Below, in pieces: positions 34,505-44,392 of a stretch of DNA of 64,000 bases; the stretch's first letter is position 1; each line of letters begins with the position of its first letter. Made by a program: the position numbers and the translations under genes. The DNA is from JANQPX01 sp965222015 (GTDB lineage Bacteria; Pseudomonadota; Alphaproteobacteria; Geminicoccales; Geminicoccaceae): assembly GCA_965222015.1 (NCBI GenBank), contig CBDCTL010000011.1, forward strand, positions 1 to 64,000, given 5' to 3'. A model generated the notes under the pieces. It saw only the letters and a list, made by a program, of their open reading frames with translations. It did no database searches and was not told the DNA's origin.

Positions 34505-35605
34505 CTACGGTCCGGAGCGGGTATACCGTCGCGCGAGTCGCGTGCCAAGGCGTGTCAGCACTTCATAGCCGATCGTGCCGGCGGCGGCGGCGAGGCGATC
34601 GACGCCGTCCGGGCCGTAGATCAGGTCGGCCATGCAGCCCGGGCGCACGGCGTTCGGCGGCAGCGACGAGATGTCGAGGGTGATCAGATCCATGGATACC
34701 CGACCCGCGACCGGCACGACCTCGCCCGCGATCCGCGCCATCGCCTGGCCGCCGGCACTCCTGAGGTAGCCGTCGGCATAACCGAGCGGCACGGTCGCGA
34801 TCCGGCCGCCGGCCGGTACCTGGTAGGTCGCGTTGTAGCCGACGGCGCAGGCCTCCTCGACCTCGTGCACCTGAAGGACGGGCACGCTCAGGGTCACGAC
34901 CGGGCGCATGGGATTGGGCCGGCCGGGCGTCGGATTGACGCCGTAAAGGGCCACGCCCGGCCGGCAGAGATCGAAGCGAAAGTCGGGACCGAGGAACACG
35001 CCCGAAGAATTGGCGAGGCTCGCCGGCAGCTTCGCGAGGCAGGCGGGGCGCCGCTCGAAGCGCTCGCGCTGGAGCGCGTTCAGCGGGTTCTCGGGTTCCT
35101 CGGCGGACACCAGATGGCTCATCACCAGCACGGGATCGACCACCGCCAGATCCGCGTCGTCGATCGATGCGGCTTCCTTTTCCGAAAAGCCGAGCCTGCA
35201 CATGCCGGTGTCGAGCTGGATCGCGACCGGCAGGCGCTGGCCGCGGGTGAGCGCCAGCGAGGCGTAGCGCCGAAGCTCGTCCGGGTGGTTCACGACCGGA
35301 ACCAGGCCGGCGTCCGCGATATCCCTTTCCGTGCCCTCGGCGAGGCCGTGGAGCACGAAGATGCGCGCCTGCCCGAGGGTTTCGCGAAGGGAGATGCCCT
35401 CATGGGCGTGGGCGACGAAGAAGTTCCGGCAGCCGGCGCTCATCAGGCAGGCCGCGACCTCGCGGGCACCGAGACCGTAGCCATTGGCCTTGACCACGCC
35501 CGCGACCTCGGCACCCCCGGCTTCCCTGCAGAGGCGGCGGTAGTTGTCGGAGAGCGCGTCGAGATCGATCTTCAGAATGCCGCGCGCGGCGTGATCAACG
35601 CGCAT
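34505..35605 (-). CDS. alr: Alanine racemase
   Basis: The 366-residue protein makes D-alanine for peptidoglycan. The PLP lysine lies in AGVVKANGYGLG near residue 39, and the opposing catalytic Tyr in CAVGYNATYQVPAGGRIATV near residue 253. The C-terminal beta domain with GRVSMDLITLD is complete. Its start lies inside the last codons of dnaB (an 11-base overlap), so it is translated downstream of dnaB. This dnaB-alr order is common in Alphaproteobacteria. Confidence 0.95.
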   Translation of the reverse strand: MRVDHAARGILKIDLDALSDNYRRLCREAGGAEVAGVVKANGYGLGAREVAACLMSAGCRNFFVAHAHEGISLRETLGQARIFVLHGLAEGTERDIADAGLVPVVNHPDELRRYASLALTRGQRLPVAIQLDTGMCRLGFSEKEAASIDDADLAVVDPVLVMSHLVSAEEPENPLNALQRERFERRPACLAKLPASLANSSGVFLGPDFRFDLCRPGVALYGVNPTPGRPNPMRPVVTLSVPVLQVHEVEEACAVGYNATYQVPAGGRIATVPLGYADGYLRSAGGQAMARIAGEVVPVAGRVSMDLITLDISSLPPNAVRPGCMADLIYGPDGVDRLAAAAGTIGYEVLTRLGTRLARRYTRSGP

Positions 35606-37112
35606 CCGGCAGGTTCTCCCGGTATTCCATGTCGCAGAACTCCGAATATTCACCGTTGAAGATGAGCTGGAAATTGCCGATCGGGCCGTTTCGCTGCTTG
35701 GCGATGATGATGTCGGCGACGTTATGCGCCTCCTCGAGCCGCCGGGTCCAGTCGGCATATTCCTCGTTGAACTTCTCGTCGTTCTGCCCGGGCCGGCGCT
35801 TCGGTTCCGCGCGCGCGAGATAATATTCGTCCCGGTAGATGAACATGACGACATCCGCGTCCTGCTCGATCGAGCCGGATTCGCGAAGGTCGGCGAGCTG
35901 CGGGCGCTTGTCCTCGCGCTGCTCGACCGCACGGGAAAGCTGCGAGAGCGCCAGCACCGGCACGTTCAGCTCCTTGGCGATCGCCTTCAGGCTCTGGGTG
36001 ATCTCCGAGATCTCCTGCACGCGATTGCCCTGGCCCGCCGTGGTGACGGGGCGCAGAAGCTGCAGATAGTCGACGACGATCATGGAGAGGCCGTGGCGGC
36101 GCATCAGCCGTCTCGCACGGGTGCGCAGCGCCGCCACCGAAAGGGCGGGCGTGTCGTCGATGAAGATCGGCCGGGCCGCCAGCGACTGGCTCGCCTGGAC
36201 GACGGTCTTGAAGTCCTCGTCCATGAGCTTGCCGCGCCGGAGCTCGTCGCCGCCGATCCTGGCCTCGGCGGACAAAAGGCGCATCGCCATCTGCTCCGCG
36301 GACATTTCGAGCGAGAAGATCGCGACCGCGTAATTGTCGCTCTCCAGCTTTTCGCGCTCCTCGTCGCTCGCCTTCTTCGCCGCGGCGTTCGCCGCCATGC
36401 AGACGGCGAGCGCGCTCTTGCCCATGCTCGGCCGGGCCGCGAGGATGATCAGGTCCGACGGCTGCAGCCCGCCGAGGCGCTCGTCCATGGCGTCGAGGCC
36501 GGTCGGGATGCCGGTGATCTTGCCCTTCTTGTGATAGGCCGCCTCGATCAGCCCGACCGTGCTGGTCAGGACATTGACGAAGCCCTTGAACCCACCCTCG
36601 ACCTCGCCCTCCTGGGCGAGCGCGAACAGCTGCTGCTCGGCCATCTCGATCTGATCGCGGCCGGTCTCGGCGGCGGCCGGATCGTAGGCGCGGTTCACCA
36701 CCTCCTCGCCGACATGGATGATGCCGCGCTTCAAGGCGAGATCGTGCAGCAGCTTGCCGTAGTCCTCGGCGTTCAGGATGGTCTCGGCGGCGCGCGCGAG
36801 GCCGGCCAGGTAGCGCGACCCGTCCAGCTCGCGCAGCGCCTCGTCCTCGTCGAACGCCACCTTCAGCGTGACGTGATCGGCGAGCCGCCCGCCTTCGATC
36901 AGCCGGTGCATCGCCTCGTAGATGCGACGATGCACCGGCTCGTAGAAATGCTCGGCGCGCAGATAGTCCGAGACCCGGTGATAGGCCTCGTTGTTGATCA
37001 GGATCGCGCCCAGCAGAGCCTGCTCGGCTTCGACATTGTGCGGCTGGCTGCGAAATCCCGCCGGCAGCTGCGCCGCCGACGTCTCCCGTTCCATCAATTC
37101 GGTGCCGGTCAT
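35595..37112 (-). CDS. dnaB: Replicative DNA helicase
   Basis: The 505-residue helicase has an N-terminal DnaG-interacting domain (HNVEAEQALLGAIL) and a RecA-like motor with Walker A ARPSMGKSALA near residue 230, FSLEMSAEQMAMRLL, and Walker B IVVDYLQLLRP. It unwinds DNA at the replication fork as a hexamer. Length is standard and no intein interrupts it. It is divergent from mmcB, with about 190 bases between. Confidence 0.96.
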   Translation of the reverse strand: MTGTELMERETSAAQLPAGFRSQPHNVEAEQALLGAILINNEAYHRVSDYLRAEHFYEPVHRRIYEAMHRLIEGGRLADHVTLKVAFDEDEALRELDGSRYLAGLARAAETILNAEDYGKLLHDLALKRGIIHVGEEVVNRAYDPAAAETGRDQIEMAEQQLFALAQEGEVEGGFKGFVNVLTSTVGLIEAAYHKKGKITGIPTGLDAMDERLGGLQPSDLIILAARPSMGKSALAVCMAANAAAKKASDEEREKLESDNYAVAIFSLEMSAEQMAMRLLSAEARIGGDELRRGKLMDEDFKTVVQASQSLAARPIFIDDTPALSVAALRTRARRLMRRHGLSMIVVDYLQLLRPVTTAGQGNRVQEISEITQSLKAIAKELNVPVLALSQLSRAVEQREDKRPQLADLRESGSIEQDADVVMFIYRDEYYLARAEPKRRPGQNDEKFNEEYADWTRRLEEAHNVADIIIAKQRNGPIGNFQLIFNGEYSEFCDMEYRENLPDAR

Positions 37113-37304
37113 GTTGCGCTCTTTGTTGTGAGGGGCCGGACATTACCACAACGCCCTCCTCAACGAGACCGGAATTGCATGCACAGCTTGTGGAAAACGT
37201 GGACAGCTTCGGGCTGGACAGAGGGGAGGCCCGGATGATGTTATCGTCCCGTCGAAACGCCCGCTTTCCGACCTGACCGCAGGACACCCCATCGAACCCG
37301 TCCC

Positions 37305-37781
37305 ATGACCGCACCGACACCCGATCAGGTCCCCGAATCCCGCCCCGACGTCACCGCAAGACTCTGCCGCGGCGTCGGGCGCGCATTGGTGGCGGCGGAT
37401 CAGGCGGTGCTGTTCGAGCTGCCGCTCGCCAATGGCCGACGTGCCGATGTGACGGCGATCGACCATCTCGGTCGGATCACCATCGTCGAGATCAAGTCCT
37501 GCCTCGCCGACTTTCAGGCCGACCGCAAATGGCGGGACTATCTGGACTATTGCGACCTCTTCGCCTTCGCCGTCGCGCCCGACTTTCCCGAAGGCGTGCT
37601 GCCGGAGGATGAAGGGCTGATGATCGCCGACGAGTTCGGCGCCGAGTTTTCCCGACCGCCCGTCCATCGCGCACTCAGCGCAGCGAGGCGAAAAGCCATG
37701 CTGATCCGCTTCGCCCGCCTCGGCGCCAGGCGCGTGCACGGATTGCTCGATCCGATGATCGACGTCGGCGCGGTCCCTTGA
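37305..37781 (+). CDS. mmcB: MmcB family DNA repair protein
   Basis: The 158-residue protein has a PD-(D/E)xK nuclease-like core: ELPLANGRRADVTAID, then TIVEIKSCLADFQADRKW, which holds the expected E-x-K residues, and a YLDYCDLFAFAVAPDFP segment. MmcB was defined in Caulobacter as a DNA-damage-induced protein related to this fold. It is encoded opposite dnaB and followed by a PLP enzyme gene 64 bases away. Confidence 0.85.
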   Translation: MTAPTPDQVPESRPDVTARLCRGVGRALVAADQAVLFELPLANGRRADVTAIDHLGRITIVEIKSCLADFQADRKWRDYLDYCDLFAFAVAPDFPEGVLPEDEGLMIADEFGAEFSRPPVHRALSAARRKAMLIRFARLGARRVHGLLDPMIDVGAVP

Positions 37782-37845
37782 CTCGCGCAGGCCCCCGCCC
37801 CTCTATCGACCTTTCACTTCCATGCTGATCCGGAGCCGCCTTTCC

Positions 37846-39027
37846 ATGTTCGATTTCGACGAGCCCGTAGAGCGTCGCGGGACGCACGCCATGAAATGGG
37901 ACATGATCAAGGCGCGATCCGGCATCGAGGCCGCGGACGCGATTCCGATGTGGGTCGCGGACATGGACTTCAGGGCACCGCCCGGCGTCACCGAAGCCCT
38001 TAGCGAAGAGATCGGGCGCGGCGCCCACGGCTATTACGCGGATACCGGAAGCTGGGCGGACGCCCTTTGCGGCTGGATGAAACGACGCCACGACGTCGCC
38101 TTCGATCCCGCCTGGGTCAGCCCGACTCCCGGCGTGGTCTCCGGCCTCGGCCTGATCCTGCAGGCGGTGAGCGAGCCCGGCGACGACATCGTGCTGTTCC
38201 CGCCGGTCTATCACGCCTTTCGCCGCATCATCCCCGCCAATGACCGAAAAATCCTCGACTCGCCGCTGATCCTGAAGAACGGCCGCTACCACATGGACCT
38301 GGAGGCTCTCGCCGGAAACCTGACGCCGTCCACGAAGGCGGTCTTCTTCTGCAGCCCGCACAATCCCGGCGGCACGGTCTGGACGGCGGACGAGATCCGG
38401 GAACTCGCGGCGTTCTGCGAGCATCACGACCTGATCCTGGTCTCGGACGAGATTCACTGCGATCTGGTCTTCGAAGGGGCCGAGCACGTCCCGACGATCA
38501 ATACGGCACCCGAGATCGCCGATCGCCTGATCACCACCGTCGCCGCCACCAAGACCTTCAACCTCGCCGGCGCCCATGTCGGCGCCTGCGTGACCTCCAA
38601 TCCTGAGCTCAAGGCGCGGATCGACCGGCGCGTGGCCGCGTCCGGCCTCGGCTCCTATAACGGCTTCGGCATGATCGCGACCGAGGCCGCCTGGCGCACG
38701 GGCGACGCCTGGCTCGACGCCCTGCTTCCCTATCTCGCCGCCAATCGCGATCGCTTCGAAAGCGCGATCGAAGCGGCCGTTCCCGGCACGCGCGCCATGA
38801 AGCTGGCCTCGACCTATCTCGCCTGGATCGATTTCGCCGGCACCGGGCTTTCGCCAGGCGAGGTCGAGGCCCGGATCAAGGAGCAGGCACGGATCTTCGC
38901 CAGCTCCGGCCCCCAGTTCGGCCCGGGCGGGGAGAACTGGATGCGCTTCAACGTAGCGACCCAGAGAGCCATCCTCGACGAAGCGATCGAACGGCTGAGC
39001 GACGCCTTTCGGGACCTCCGCGACTGA
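37846..39027 (+). CDS. PatB/MalY-type C-S lyase (PLP-dependent)
   Basis: From the ATG at 37846 (GGAG upstream) the protein is 393 residues, a fold-type I PLP enzyme. Features are IPMWVADMDFRAPPGV near residue 30, FFCSPHNPGGTVW (Asn of the cofactor pocket), LVSDEIHCDLVF with the cofactor Asp, and the Schiff-base Lys in AATKTFNLAGAHVG. This set is typical of cystathionine beta-lyase/PatB enzymes that cleave C-S bonds to pyruvate, ammonia and a thiol. The precise substrate is open. Confidence 0.88.
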   Translation: MFDFDEPVERRGTHAMKWDMIKARSGIEAADAIPMWVADMDFRAPPGVTEALSEEIGRGAHGYYADTGSWADALCGWMKRRHDVAFDPAWVSPTPGVVSGLGLILQAVSEPGDDIVLFPPVYHAFRRIIPANDRKILDSPLILKNGRYHMDLEALAGNLTPSTKAVFFCSPHNPGGTVWTADEIRELAAFCEHHDLILVSDEIHCDLVFEGAEHVPTINTAPEIADRLITTVAATKTFNLAGAHVGACVTSNPELKARIDRRVAASGLGSYNGFGMIATEAAWRTGDAWLDALLPYLAANRDRFESAIEAAVPGTRAMKLASTYLAWIDFAGTGLSPGEVEARIKEQARIFASSGPQFGPGGENWMRFNVATQRAILDEAIERLSDAFRDLRD

Positions 39028-39056
39028 CGGGCCGCCCGAACGGCGCACGCCTCACC

Positions 39057-39299
39057 TTATCGTTCGGTGCCACCGAGGCCGTCGGAAAGCTCCTCTTCCG
39101 GAAACTCCTCGTCGGCCTCCACGGCCGGTATGGCGTAACTGCCGTTCAGCCATTTGCCGAGATCGAGGTCGCGGCAACGAGCCGAGCAGAAGGGCCGGTA
39201 GTCCTGCTGCCTCGGCTTGCCGCATTGAGGGCAGCGCGGCGTCTTCGCAGTCTTTTTCTGGGCAGTCTCTTCTTGGGCAGTCTTCTTCTCGTCAGCCAT
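39057..39299 (-). CDS. yacG: DNA gyrase inhibitor YacG, zinc protein
   Basis: The 80-residue protein has a Lys-rich N-terminal tail, then the YacG zinc finger: CPQC followed by FCSARCRDLDLGKWLNGSYA and an acidic tail. It binds gyrase and blocks DNA binding. Its start overlaps the stop of the ribonuclease gene by eight bases, so it is translated with it. Length and tail are normal for Alphaproteobacteria. Confidence 0.9.
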   Translation of the reverse strand: MADEKKTAQEETAQKKTAKTPRCPQCGKPRQQDYRPFCSARCRDLDLGKWLNGSYAIPAVEADEEFPEEELSDGLGGTER

Positions 39300-40704
39300 G
39301 CTCGCTTCCGGTGATCCTGTAGGTCCCGGGCGCCATCGTCTCGTCCGGTTCGAGCGAGGGCGTCGGCAGGCCGTGGCGCTCGGTGAAGTCGCGCAGCGAA
39401 GGCGCGGCCTCGGCCGCGACATAGCCATAGAGGTCGACGGCCAGACGCACGGTCTTCGCACCGGCCCCGGCGCGTTCGCCGAGTTCGCCGAGCATCCGTT
39501 CCAGGCTCGCTTTCAGGCTCGTGGTCCTGCCGCCGCCGCCGCAGGTCGGACAGGGCCGCATCAGACGATCGGCGAGACTCTGACCGAGACGCTGACGGCT
39601 GATCTGCACCAGGCCGAGCGGAGTCGGCGGGTAGAGCCTGACGGCAGCCGGATCGTCCGCGAACGCCTCATCCAGCCCGGCCATCAGCGCGTCGCGATCG
39701 GCCTTGCTCTTGAGATCCACGAAGTCGACCACGATGGTCCCGCCGATCCGCTGCAGCCGGACCTGGCGAGCGATCTCGCGGGCGGCGTCGAGATTGACGT
39801 CGAGGGCCCGCCGGCCGGCGCCGTTGACGTCGATCGCGGTCAGCGCCGTGGTCTGCTCGATGACGATGTCGCCGCCGCCGTCCAGTTCGATGCGCGGGTT
39901 CTGCGCGCGTTCGAGCTGCTCGTTGACGCCGCTCGCTTCGAACGCGCCCGGCTGGCATTCGAGACGGTCGACCATGGCGGGCAGCGCGCTTTCGAGATGG
40001 CTGCGCACCCGCGCCAGGACGATCCTGTCCGCGGCGACGATCCGCTCGACCTCGGGCCGAAGCGCCTCCTGCAGGACCCGCTCGAGCGGGCTGCCGCGCT
40101 CATGCAGGCAAAGCGGCGCCCGATCCGGCACGGCTCTCGCCTGAACGTCCTCCCAGATTTCCTTCAGCCTCGTGCTCTCGGCTTCGAGCTCGTCGTCGCC
40201 GGCAAGCGCTGCGGCGCCTCGGAAGATGACCCCGCCTTCCGGGTAGAGCGTCTTCGCAAGGGCGAACAGGCGATCGGACTGCCCGGTTTCGGACAGCTTG
40301 TTCGACAATTTGATGCTGCGCCGCCTGGGCCGGTAAAGCTGGTACAGGCCGGCGATCTGGATGTCGCTTGTGACCTGCGGCTTCTTGCCTTCTCGGCCCA
40401 TGCCGGCGCCCTGCACCAGGATCGCCTGCCCCTCGGTGAGCTCCTGGCAGAGTGATCGTTCGCTGCGCCGGCCGCTGACCCAGCGCCCGGCCCGGCCGGA
40501 CAGATAGGCTATCTGACCGCGGCCGCAATCGACGAAGGCGGCGTCCAGCTCCTGGTCCAGCGTCTTCACCCGTGCCAGAAAAATCTGGCCGCGCATGTCC
40601 TCGACATCGCTCTCGGCGAAGCGCGTTTCCGAGAGCACGCCATGCTCCATCAGCGCCGCACGCGCGCCGAACGGCGTCATCTCGACGATCAAATCGAGGC
40701 TCAT
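39292..40704 (-). CDS. rng: Ribonuclease E/G family endoribonuclease (RNase G-like)
   Basis: The 470-residue protein lacks the long C-terminal scaffold of RNase E. It has the S1-like N-terminus (GQIFLARVKTLDQELDAAFVD spread over 39-60), a DNase-like catalytic part with TALTAIDVNGAGRRALDVN that supplies the metal-binding Asp residues, and a zinc-link RPCPTCGGGGR. It processes rRNA and decays mRNA. It is in the infA-maf-rng-yacG series found throughout Alphaproteobacteria. Confidence 0.9.
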   Translation of the reverse strand: MSLDLIVEMTPFGARAALMEHGVLSETRFAESDVEDMRGQIFLARVKTLDQELDAAFVDCGRGQIAYLSGRAGRWVSGRRSERSLCQELTEGQAILVQGAGMGREGKKPQVTSDIQIAGLYQLYRPRRRSIKLSNKLSETGQSDRLFALAKTLYPEGGVIFRGAAALAGDDELEAESTRLKEIWEDVQARAVPDRAPLCLHERGSPLERVLQEALRPEVERIVAADRIVLARVRSHLESALPAMVDRLECQPGAFEASGVNEQLERAQNPRIELDGGGDIVIEQTTALTAIDVNGAGRRALDVNLDAAREIARQVRLQRIGGTIVVDFVDLKSKADRDALMAGLDEAFADDPAAVRLYPPTPLGLVQISRQRLGQSLADRLMRPCPTCGGGGRTTSLKASLERMLGELGERAGAGAKTVRLAVDLYGYVAAEAAPSLRDFTERHGLPTPSLEPDETMAPGTYRITGSEHG

Positions 40705-40717
40705 GCCACACCTCCCC

Positions 40718-41308
40718 TCACGGCAGCCCCCGGAAGCCGAGACCGCGCAGAAGATCCGCGCTCGCCTGCAGCGGCAGGCCGACGACGTTGGAGTAGCTGC
40801 CGTTGATCCCGGTGACGAAGGCTTCGGCGCGGCCCTGAATGCCGTAGCCGCCAGCCTTCCCCTGCCACTCCCCGCATTGGAGATAGTGCATGAGCTGTTC
40901 CGACCCGAGGCGCTTCAAGGTTACCGTGGTCATGACGACGCAGGCGTTGGCTCGCCCGTCAGGCGCGCTGACCGCGACCCCGGTATAGACCCGATGACGC
41001 CGCCCCGACAACAGGCGGAGGCAGCGCTCGGCGGTGTCGGCATCCTCGGCCTTGGGCAGAATGCGCCGGCCGCAGGCCACCACGGTGTCGGCCGCGAGCA
41101 CGTAGCTTTCGGTCTGGCCGAGACGCGCAGCGACCGCGTCACGCTTGTCGGTGGCGAGACGCCTCGCGTGATCACGCGGCAGTTCCCGCTCGGCGGGCGT
41201 TTCGTCGATGCTGGGCGTTTCGATGCGCGCAGGCTCGACGCCGATCTGACGCAGGAGATCGAGGCGTCGCGGCGACGACGACGCGAGAATCAGTGAGCTT
41301 TCAATCAC
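40718..41308 (-). CDS. maf: Maf-family nucleotide pyrophosphatase
   Basis: The 196-residue protein opens with LILASSSPRRLDLLRQIG, the Maf phosphate-binding motif, followed by the conserved SYVLAADTVVACGRRILPKA and GEWQGKAGGYGIQGRAE. Maf proteins hydrolyse non-canonical or surplus nucleoside triphosphates to the monophosphates. It lies three bases downstream of infA and 13 bases upstream of the RNase gene. Confidence 0.93.
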   Translation of the reverse strand: MIESSLILASSSPRRLDLLRQIGVEPARIETPSIDETPAERELPRDHARRLATDKRDAVAARLGQTESYVLAADTVVACGRRILPKAEDADTAERCLRLLSGRRHRVYTGVAVSAPDGRANACVVMTTVTLKRLGSEQLMHYLQCGEWQGKAGGYGIQGRAEAFVTGINGSYSNVVGLPLQASADLLRGLGFRGLP

Positions 41309-41311
41309 ATC

Positions 41312-41530
41312 TTACTTGAAACGATAGGTGATCCGGCCCCGGCTGAGATCGTAGGGGGTCATCTCCACGGTCACCTTGTCACCGGTCAGCACACGAATCC
41401 GGTTCTTGCGCATGCGCCCGGATGTGTGCGCGAGAATCTCATGATCGTTCTCAAGCTGCACGCGAAACATCGCGTTCGGCAGGACCTCCGTCACCGTGCC
41501 GCTGAATTCGATGAGTTCTTCCTTGGCCAT
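41312..41530 (-). CDS. infA: Translation initiation factor IF-1
   Basis: The 72-residue OB-fold protein is a textbook IF-1 (ELIEFSGTVTEVLPNAMFRV, then LAHTSGRMRKNRIRVLTGD, ending GRITYRFK). It blocks the ribosomal A site during initiation. It heads the infA-maf-rng-yacG run. A 118-base gap upstream probably holds its promoter. Confidence 0.98.
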   Translation of the reverse strand: MAKEELIEFSGTVTEVLPNAMFRVQLENDHEILAHTSGRMRKNRIRVLTGDKVTVEMTPYDLSRGRITYRFK

Positions 41531-41648
41531 TCAACCTCCATCTCGAAGGACAACAGCGTCCTCGTTGGTTTGCAGTAGATGACGGCTGGGCACGTCGAGG
41601 TCAAGGCCCGCGTGGGATTCCACTTCCTGCGTCCGCCAAAAGGCGACG

Positions 41649-42122
41649 CTACACCATGACCGGGCCGCCGGCTGTCGGAAAACGCCTGCCGATCTGTTCG
41701 AGCAGCTGGTCGCGGATCGATCGGTAGACGGTCATGCGCATCTCGCGATTGCCGGTCGCGATGCTCGGATCCATGGTCGGCCAGAACTCGATCTCGCAGG
41801 AGCTGGTGCGGGTCATCTCGACCGCGCGATGCTGGGCTTCGGGTGACAGCGACACCACAAGATCGAAGAAGTCGTCCTCCAGATCGTCGAAGGTCTTCGG
41901 CCGATGGCCGGAAAGGTCGATGCCGATCTCGTCGAGCGCGGCGACCGCGAACGGATCGACCGGCTGCGGGCGGATGCCGACCGAATCGACGTAGACGCGC
42001 TTGCCGTGGATGTAGCGCATCAGCGCTTCGGCCATGGGCGAACGGATGGAATTATGGGTGCAGGCGAACAGCACGCTGCCCGGGAGGTCGCTTGCGCGCT
42101 TGTCGGCCGGCGATTCAGCCAC
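41649..42122 (-). CDS. Low-molecular-weight protein tyrosine phosphatase / ArsC-like
   Basis: The 157-residue protein has the CX5R phosphate loop in FACTHNSIRSPMAEALM near residue 20 and a conserved region DLVVSLSPEAQH that carries the general acid zone. This family includes protein tyrosine phosphatases and thioredoxin-linked arsenate reductases; the downstream cysteines of arsenate reductases are not evident. It overlaps the UPF0262 gene by eight bases, and this neighbour pair is widespread in Alphaproteobacteria. Confidence 0.85.
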   Translation of the reverse strand: MAESPADKRASDLPGSVLFACTHNSIRSPMAEALMRYIHGKRVYVDSVGIRPQPVDPFAVAALDEIGIDLSGHRPKTFDDLEDDFFDLVVSLSPEAQHRAVEMTRTSSCEIEFWPTMDPSIATGNREMRMTVYRSIRDQLLEQIGRRFPTAGGPVMV

Positions 42123-42594
42123 GGATGTGCAGGACGCAGATCAAGGTATACAACCGCCTCGCGGTCTCCTCGTCGATCCGTATCTTGCCGTCCAGAACCT
42201 CCATCAGGAGAGCGGCCCCGTCATTGTGCAGCCCGCGCCTTCCCATGTCGATCGCTTCGATACGACTAGGCGTCGCCGTACGGATGGCTTCGAAATAGCT
42301 CTCGCAGATCAGGAAATAATCCTTGATCAGCTTTCGAAACGGCCGCATCGAGAGCGAGATCTCGGTGCCCTCGGCGCCCTCTTCGTCCGTGACCTTGATG
42401 ATGAGGTTCGCCTCGCGCAGCGAAAGCTCGATGCGGTAGGGTCCGACAAAGCCGTCGACCAGCTCGAAGCTGTTGCTCTCCAGAAGGTCGAAGATGGCGA
42501 CCTGGCGCTCGTGATCGACCTCGCGGCTCCAGCGGACGATGCTGCCGCGGTCGAGCTGAATGTCGACGATGCGGCCCGTCTTGGCGTCGCTCAT
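42115..42594 (-). CDS. UPF0262 family protein
   Basis: The 159-residue protein contains the UPF0262 signature FELVDGFVGPYRIELSLREA (spread over 42-62), FRKLIKDYFLICESYFEAIRTA and IEAIDMGRRGLHNDG. The family is confined to Alphaproteobacteria and has no known activity. It sits two bases after hisD and overlaps the phosphatase, a fixed order in the class, which suggests a link to central metabolism or growth control rather than to histidine. Confidence 0.92.
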   Translation of the reverse strand: MSDAKTGRIVDIQLDRGSIVRWSREVDHERQVAIFDLLESNSFELVDGFVGPYRIELSLREANLIIKVTDEEGAEGTEISLSMRPFRKLIKDYFLICESYFEAIRTATPSRIEAIDMGRRGLHNDGAALLMEVLDGKIRIDEETARRLYTLICVLHIRG

Positions 42595-42596
42595 GG

Positions 42597-43898
42597 TCAG
42601 CCTCTCCCGGATCGAAGGCGGATCTCGACGGCGTGCGCGTGGCCGGCCAGATCCTCGGCATGGGCGAGCGCCGCGGCGGCCGGCGCCAGTTTTCCGAAGC
42701 TCGCCTCATCGCAGCCGAGAAGCGTCGTCCGCTTCATGAAGTCGTAGACCGAAAGGCCGGATGCGAAGCGGGCCGTGCGGTTGGTCGGAAGCACGTGATT
42801 GGGCCCGCCGACATAGTCGCCGATCACCTCCGGCGTATGCGCGCCGAGAAAGATCGAGCCGGCATGGCGGATCTTTTGTGACATCGCCTCGGGGTCGGCA
42901 ACCATGAGCTCGAGATGCTCAGGTGCAAGCCGGTCGACCAGACCGGGCGCGTTCTCGATCGAGGACAGGACCACGATCGCGCCGAGCGTTCGCCAGCTCG
43001 TCTCCGCGATCGCGCGCTTCGGCAGGCGTTCGAGCTGGGCCGCCACCTCCGCCTCGACCGCGGCCGCGAGAACCTCGCCGTCGGTGATCAGGATCGCCTG
43101 GGCGACCTCGTCATGCTCGGCCTGGCTCAGCAGATCGGCGGCGACCCAGGCGGGGTTCTGGTCGCGGTCCGCGACCACCACGATCTCGGACGGGCCGGCG
43201 ATCATGTCGATGCCGACGCGGCCGAACACCTGGCGCTTGGCTTCGGCGACATAGGCGTTGCCGGGGCCGGTGATCTTGTCGACGGGCCGGATGGTCTCGG
43301 TGCCGTAGGCGAAGGCCGCGATCGCCTGCGCGCCGCCGATCGGATAGATTTCTTCGATACCGGCGAGCCTGGCCGCGACCAGCACGAGCGGCGCGATCTC
43401 GCCGTCCGGCGCGGGCACGGCGACCGCGAGTCGCTCGACGCCGGCGACGCGCGCCGGCAGCGCGTTCATCAGCACCGAGCTCGGATAGGCCGCCTTGCCG
43501 CCCGGCACGTAGAGGCCGACCGAGCTGAGCGGTCGCCAGCGCTGGCCGAGGGTCACGCCGAGATCGTCGGCATAGGCGAGATCCGCCGGCTTCTGCCTTT
43601 CGTGAAAGCTCGAAATCCGCGCCGCCGCCGCCTCCAGCGCCGCCAGCAGATCGGGCGCGCAGTCCTCGACCGCGGCCTCGATGCGGTCCGGAGCGAGGCG
43701 AAGCCGGCCGCCTTCCGGCCGATGCCGATCGAAGCGCTCGGTGAGCCCGAGGACGGCCGCATCGCCTTCCCGCTCGACGCGCTCGATGATCATACGGACG
43801 TCGGCGGCGACGTCGACCGCCTCCTCGCGCTTGGTCTCGATCAGCGCCTGGAAGCGGGCGTCGAAGTCGGGATCTCGTTCGTGCAGGCGTACAGCCAT
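42597..43898 (-). CDS. hisD: Histidinol dehydrogenase
   Basis: The 433-residue enzyme oxidises L-histidinol to L-histidine with two NAD+, the last steps of histidine synthesis. It shows LSSVGLYVPGGKAAYPSSVLM near residue 125, the GPSEIVVVAD motif, and SQAEHDEVAQAIL and GPNHVLPT regions carrying zinc ligands and catalytic residues. Length is standard. It lies between DUF2948 and UPF0262 genes, three and two bases away. Confidence 0.96.
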   Translation of the reverse strand: MAVRLHERDPDFDARFQALIETKREEAVDVAADVRMIIERVEREGDAAVLGLTERFDRHRPEGGRLRLAPDRIEAAVEDCAPDLLAALEAAAARISSFHERQKPADLAYADDLGVTLGQRWRPLSSVGLYVPGGKAAYPSSVLMNALPARVAGVERLAVAVPAPDGEIAPLVLVAARLAGIEEIYPIGGAQAIAAFAYGTETIRPVDKITGPGNAYVAEAKRQVFGRVGIDMIAGPSEIVVVADRDQNPAWVAADLLSQAEHDEVAQAILITDGEVLAAAVEAEVAAQLERLPKRAIAETSWRTLGAIVVLSSIENAPGLVDRLAPEHLELMVADPEAMSQKIRHAGSIFLGAHTPEVIGDYVGGPNHVLPTNRTARFASGLSVYDFMKRTTLLGCDEASFGKLAPAAAALAHAEDLAGHAHAVEIRLRSGRG

Positions 43899-43901
43899 GG
43901 C

Positions 43902-44392
43902 TCAGTTCCCGTCCGCCCTGCCCGGGTTCAGGTCGTGACGCGGCGCGACGCCCGCCGGGCGGGGTTCGCCGAAATCCTGAAGCGCGATCGCGAGCGCGCT
44001 CACCTGCAGGCGAAGCGCCACGTCGCCCGCAAACACGAAGGTGAGCTGAAAGCCGGTCTCCTCCCTCGGCTCGATCGTGATGGTCAGGAGCTCGAAGCGG
44101 ACGCCGCCGAGCTCGGCGTCCAGCCCCCGATACTGAACGCCCTCGACATGGTCGATGCGAAGGATCGACTGGCAGACCGTGAGATCGGCCGCGCCCGCGG
44201 GATCGGTCAGCCGTTCCCACTGAAAGCGATCGAAGGACGCCATGAAGCGCCGCTCCTCGGCCATGAACGCCATTTCGCGAAGGGGCACCAGGGCATCCTG
44301 CAGGCAGGCGGCGATGACCTGCAGATCGTCCTGATCGAGCGCGCGCAGGCGAAGCCCGCTCCGGCCGCCGGCACCGCCCTTCGCCGCCTCGG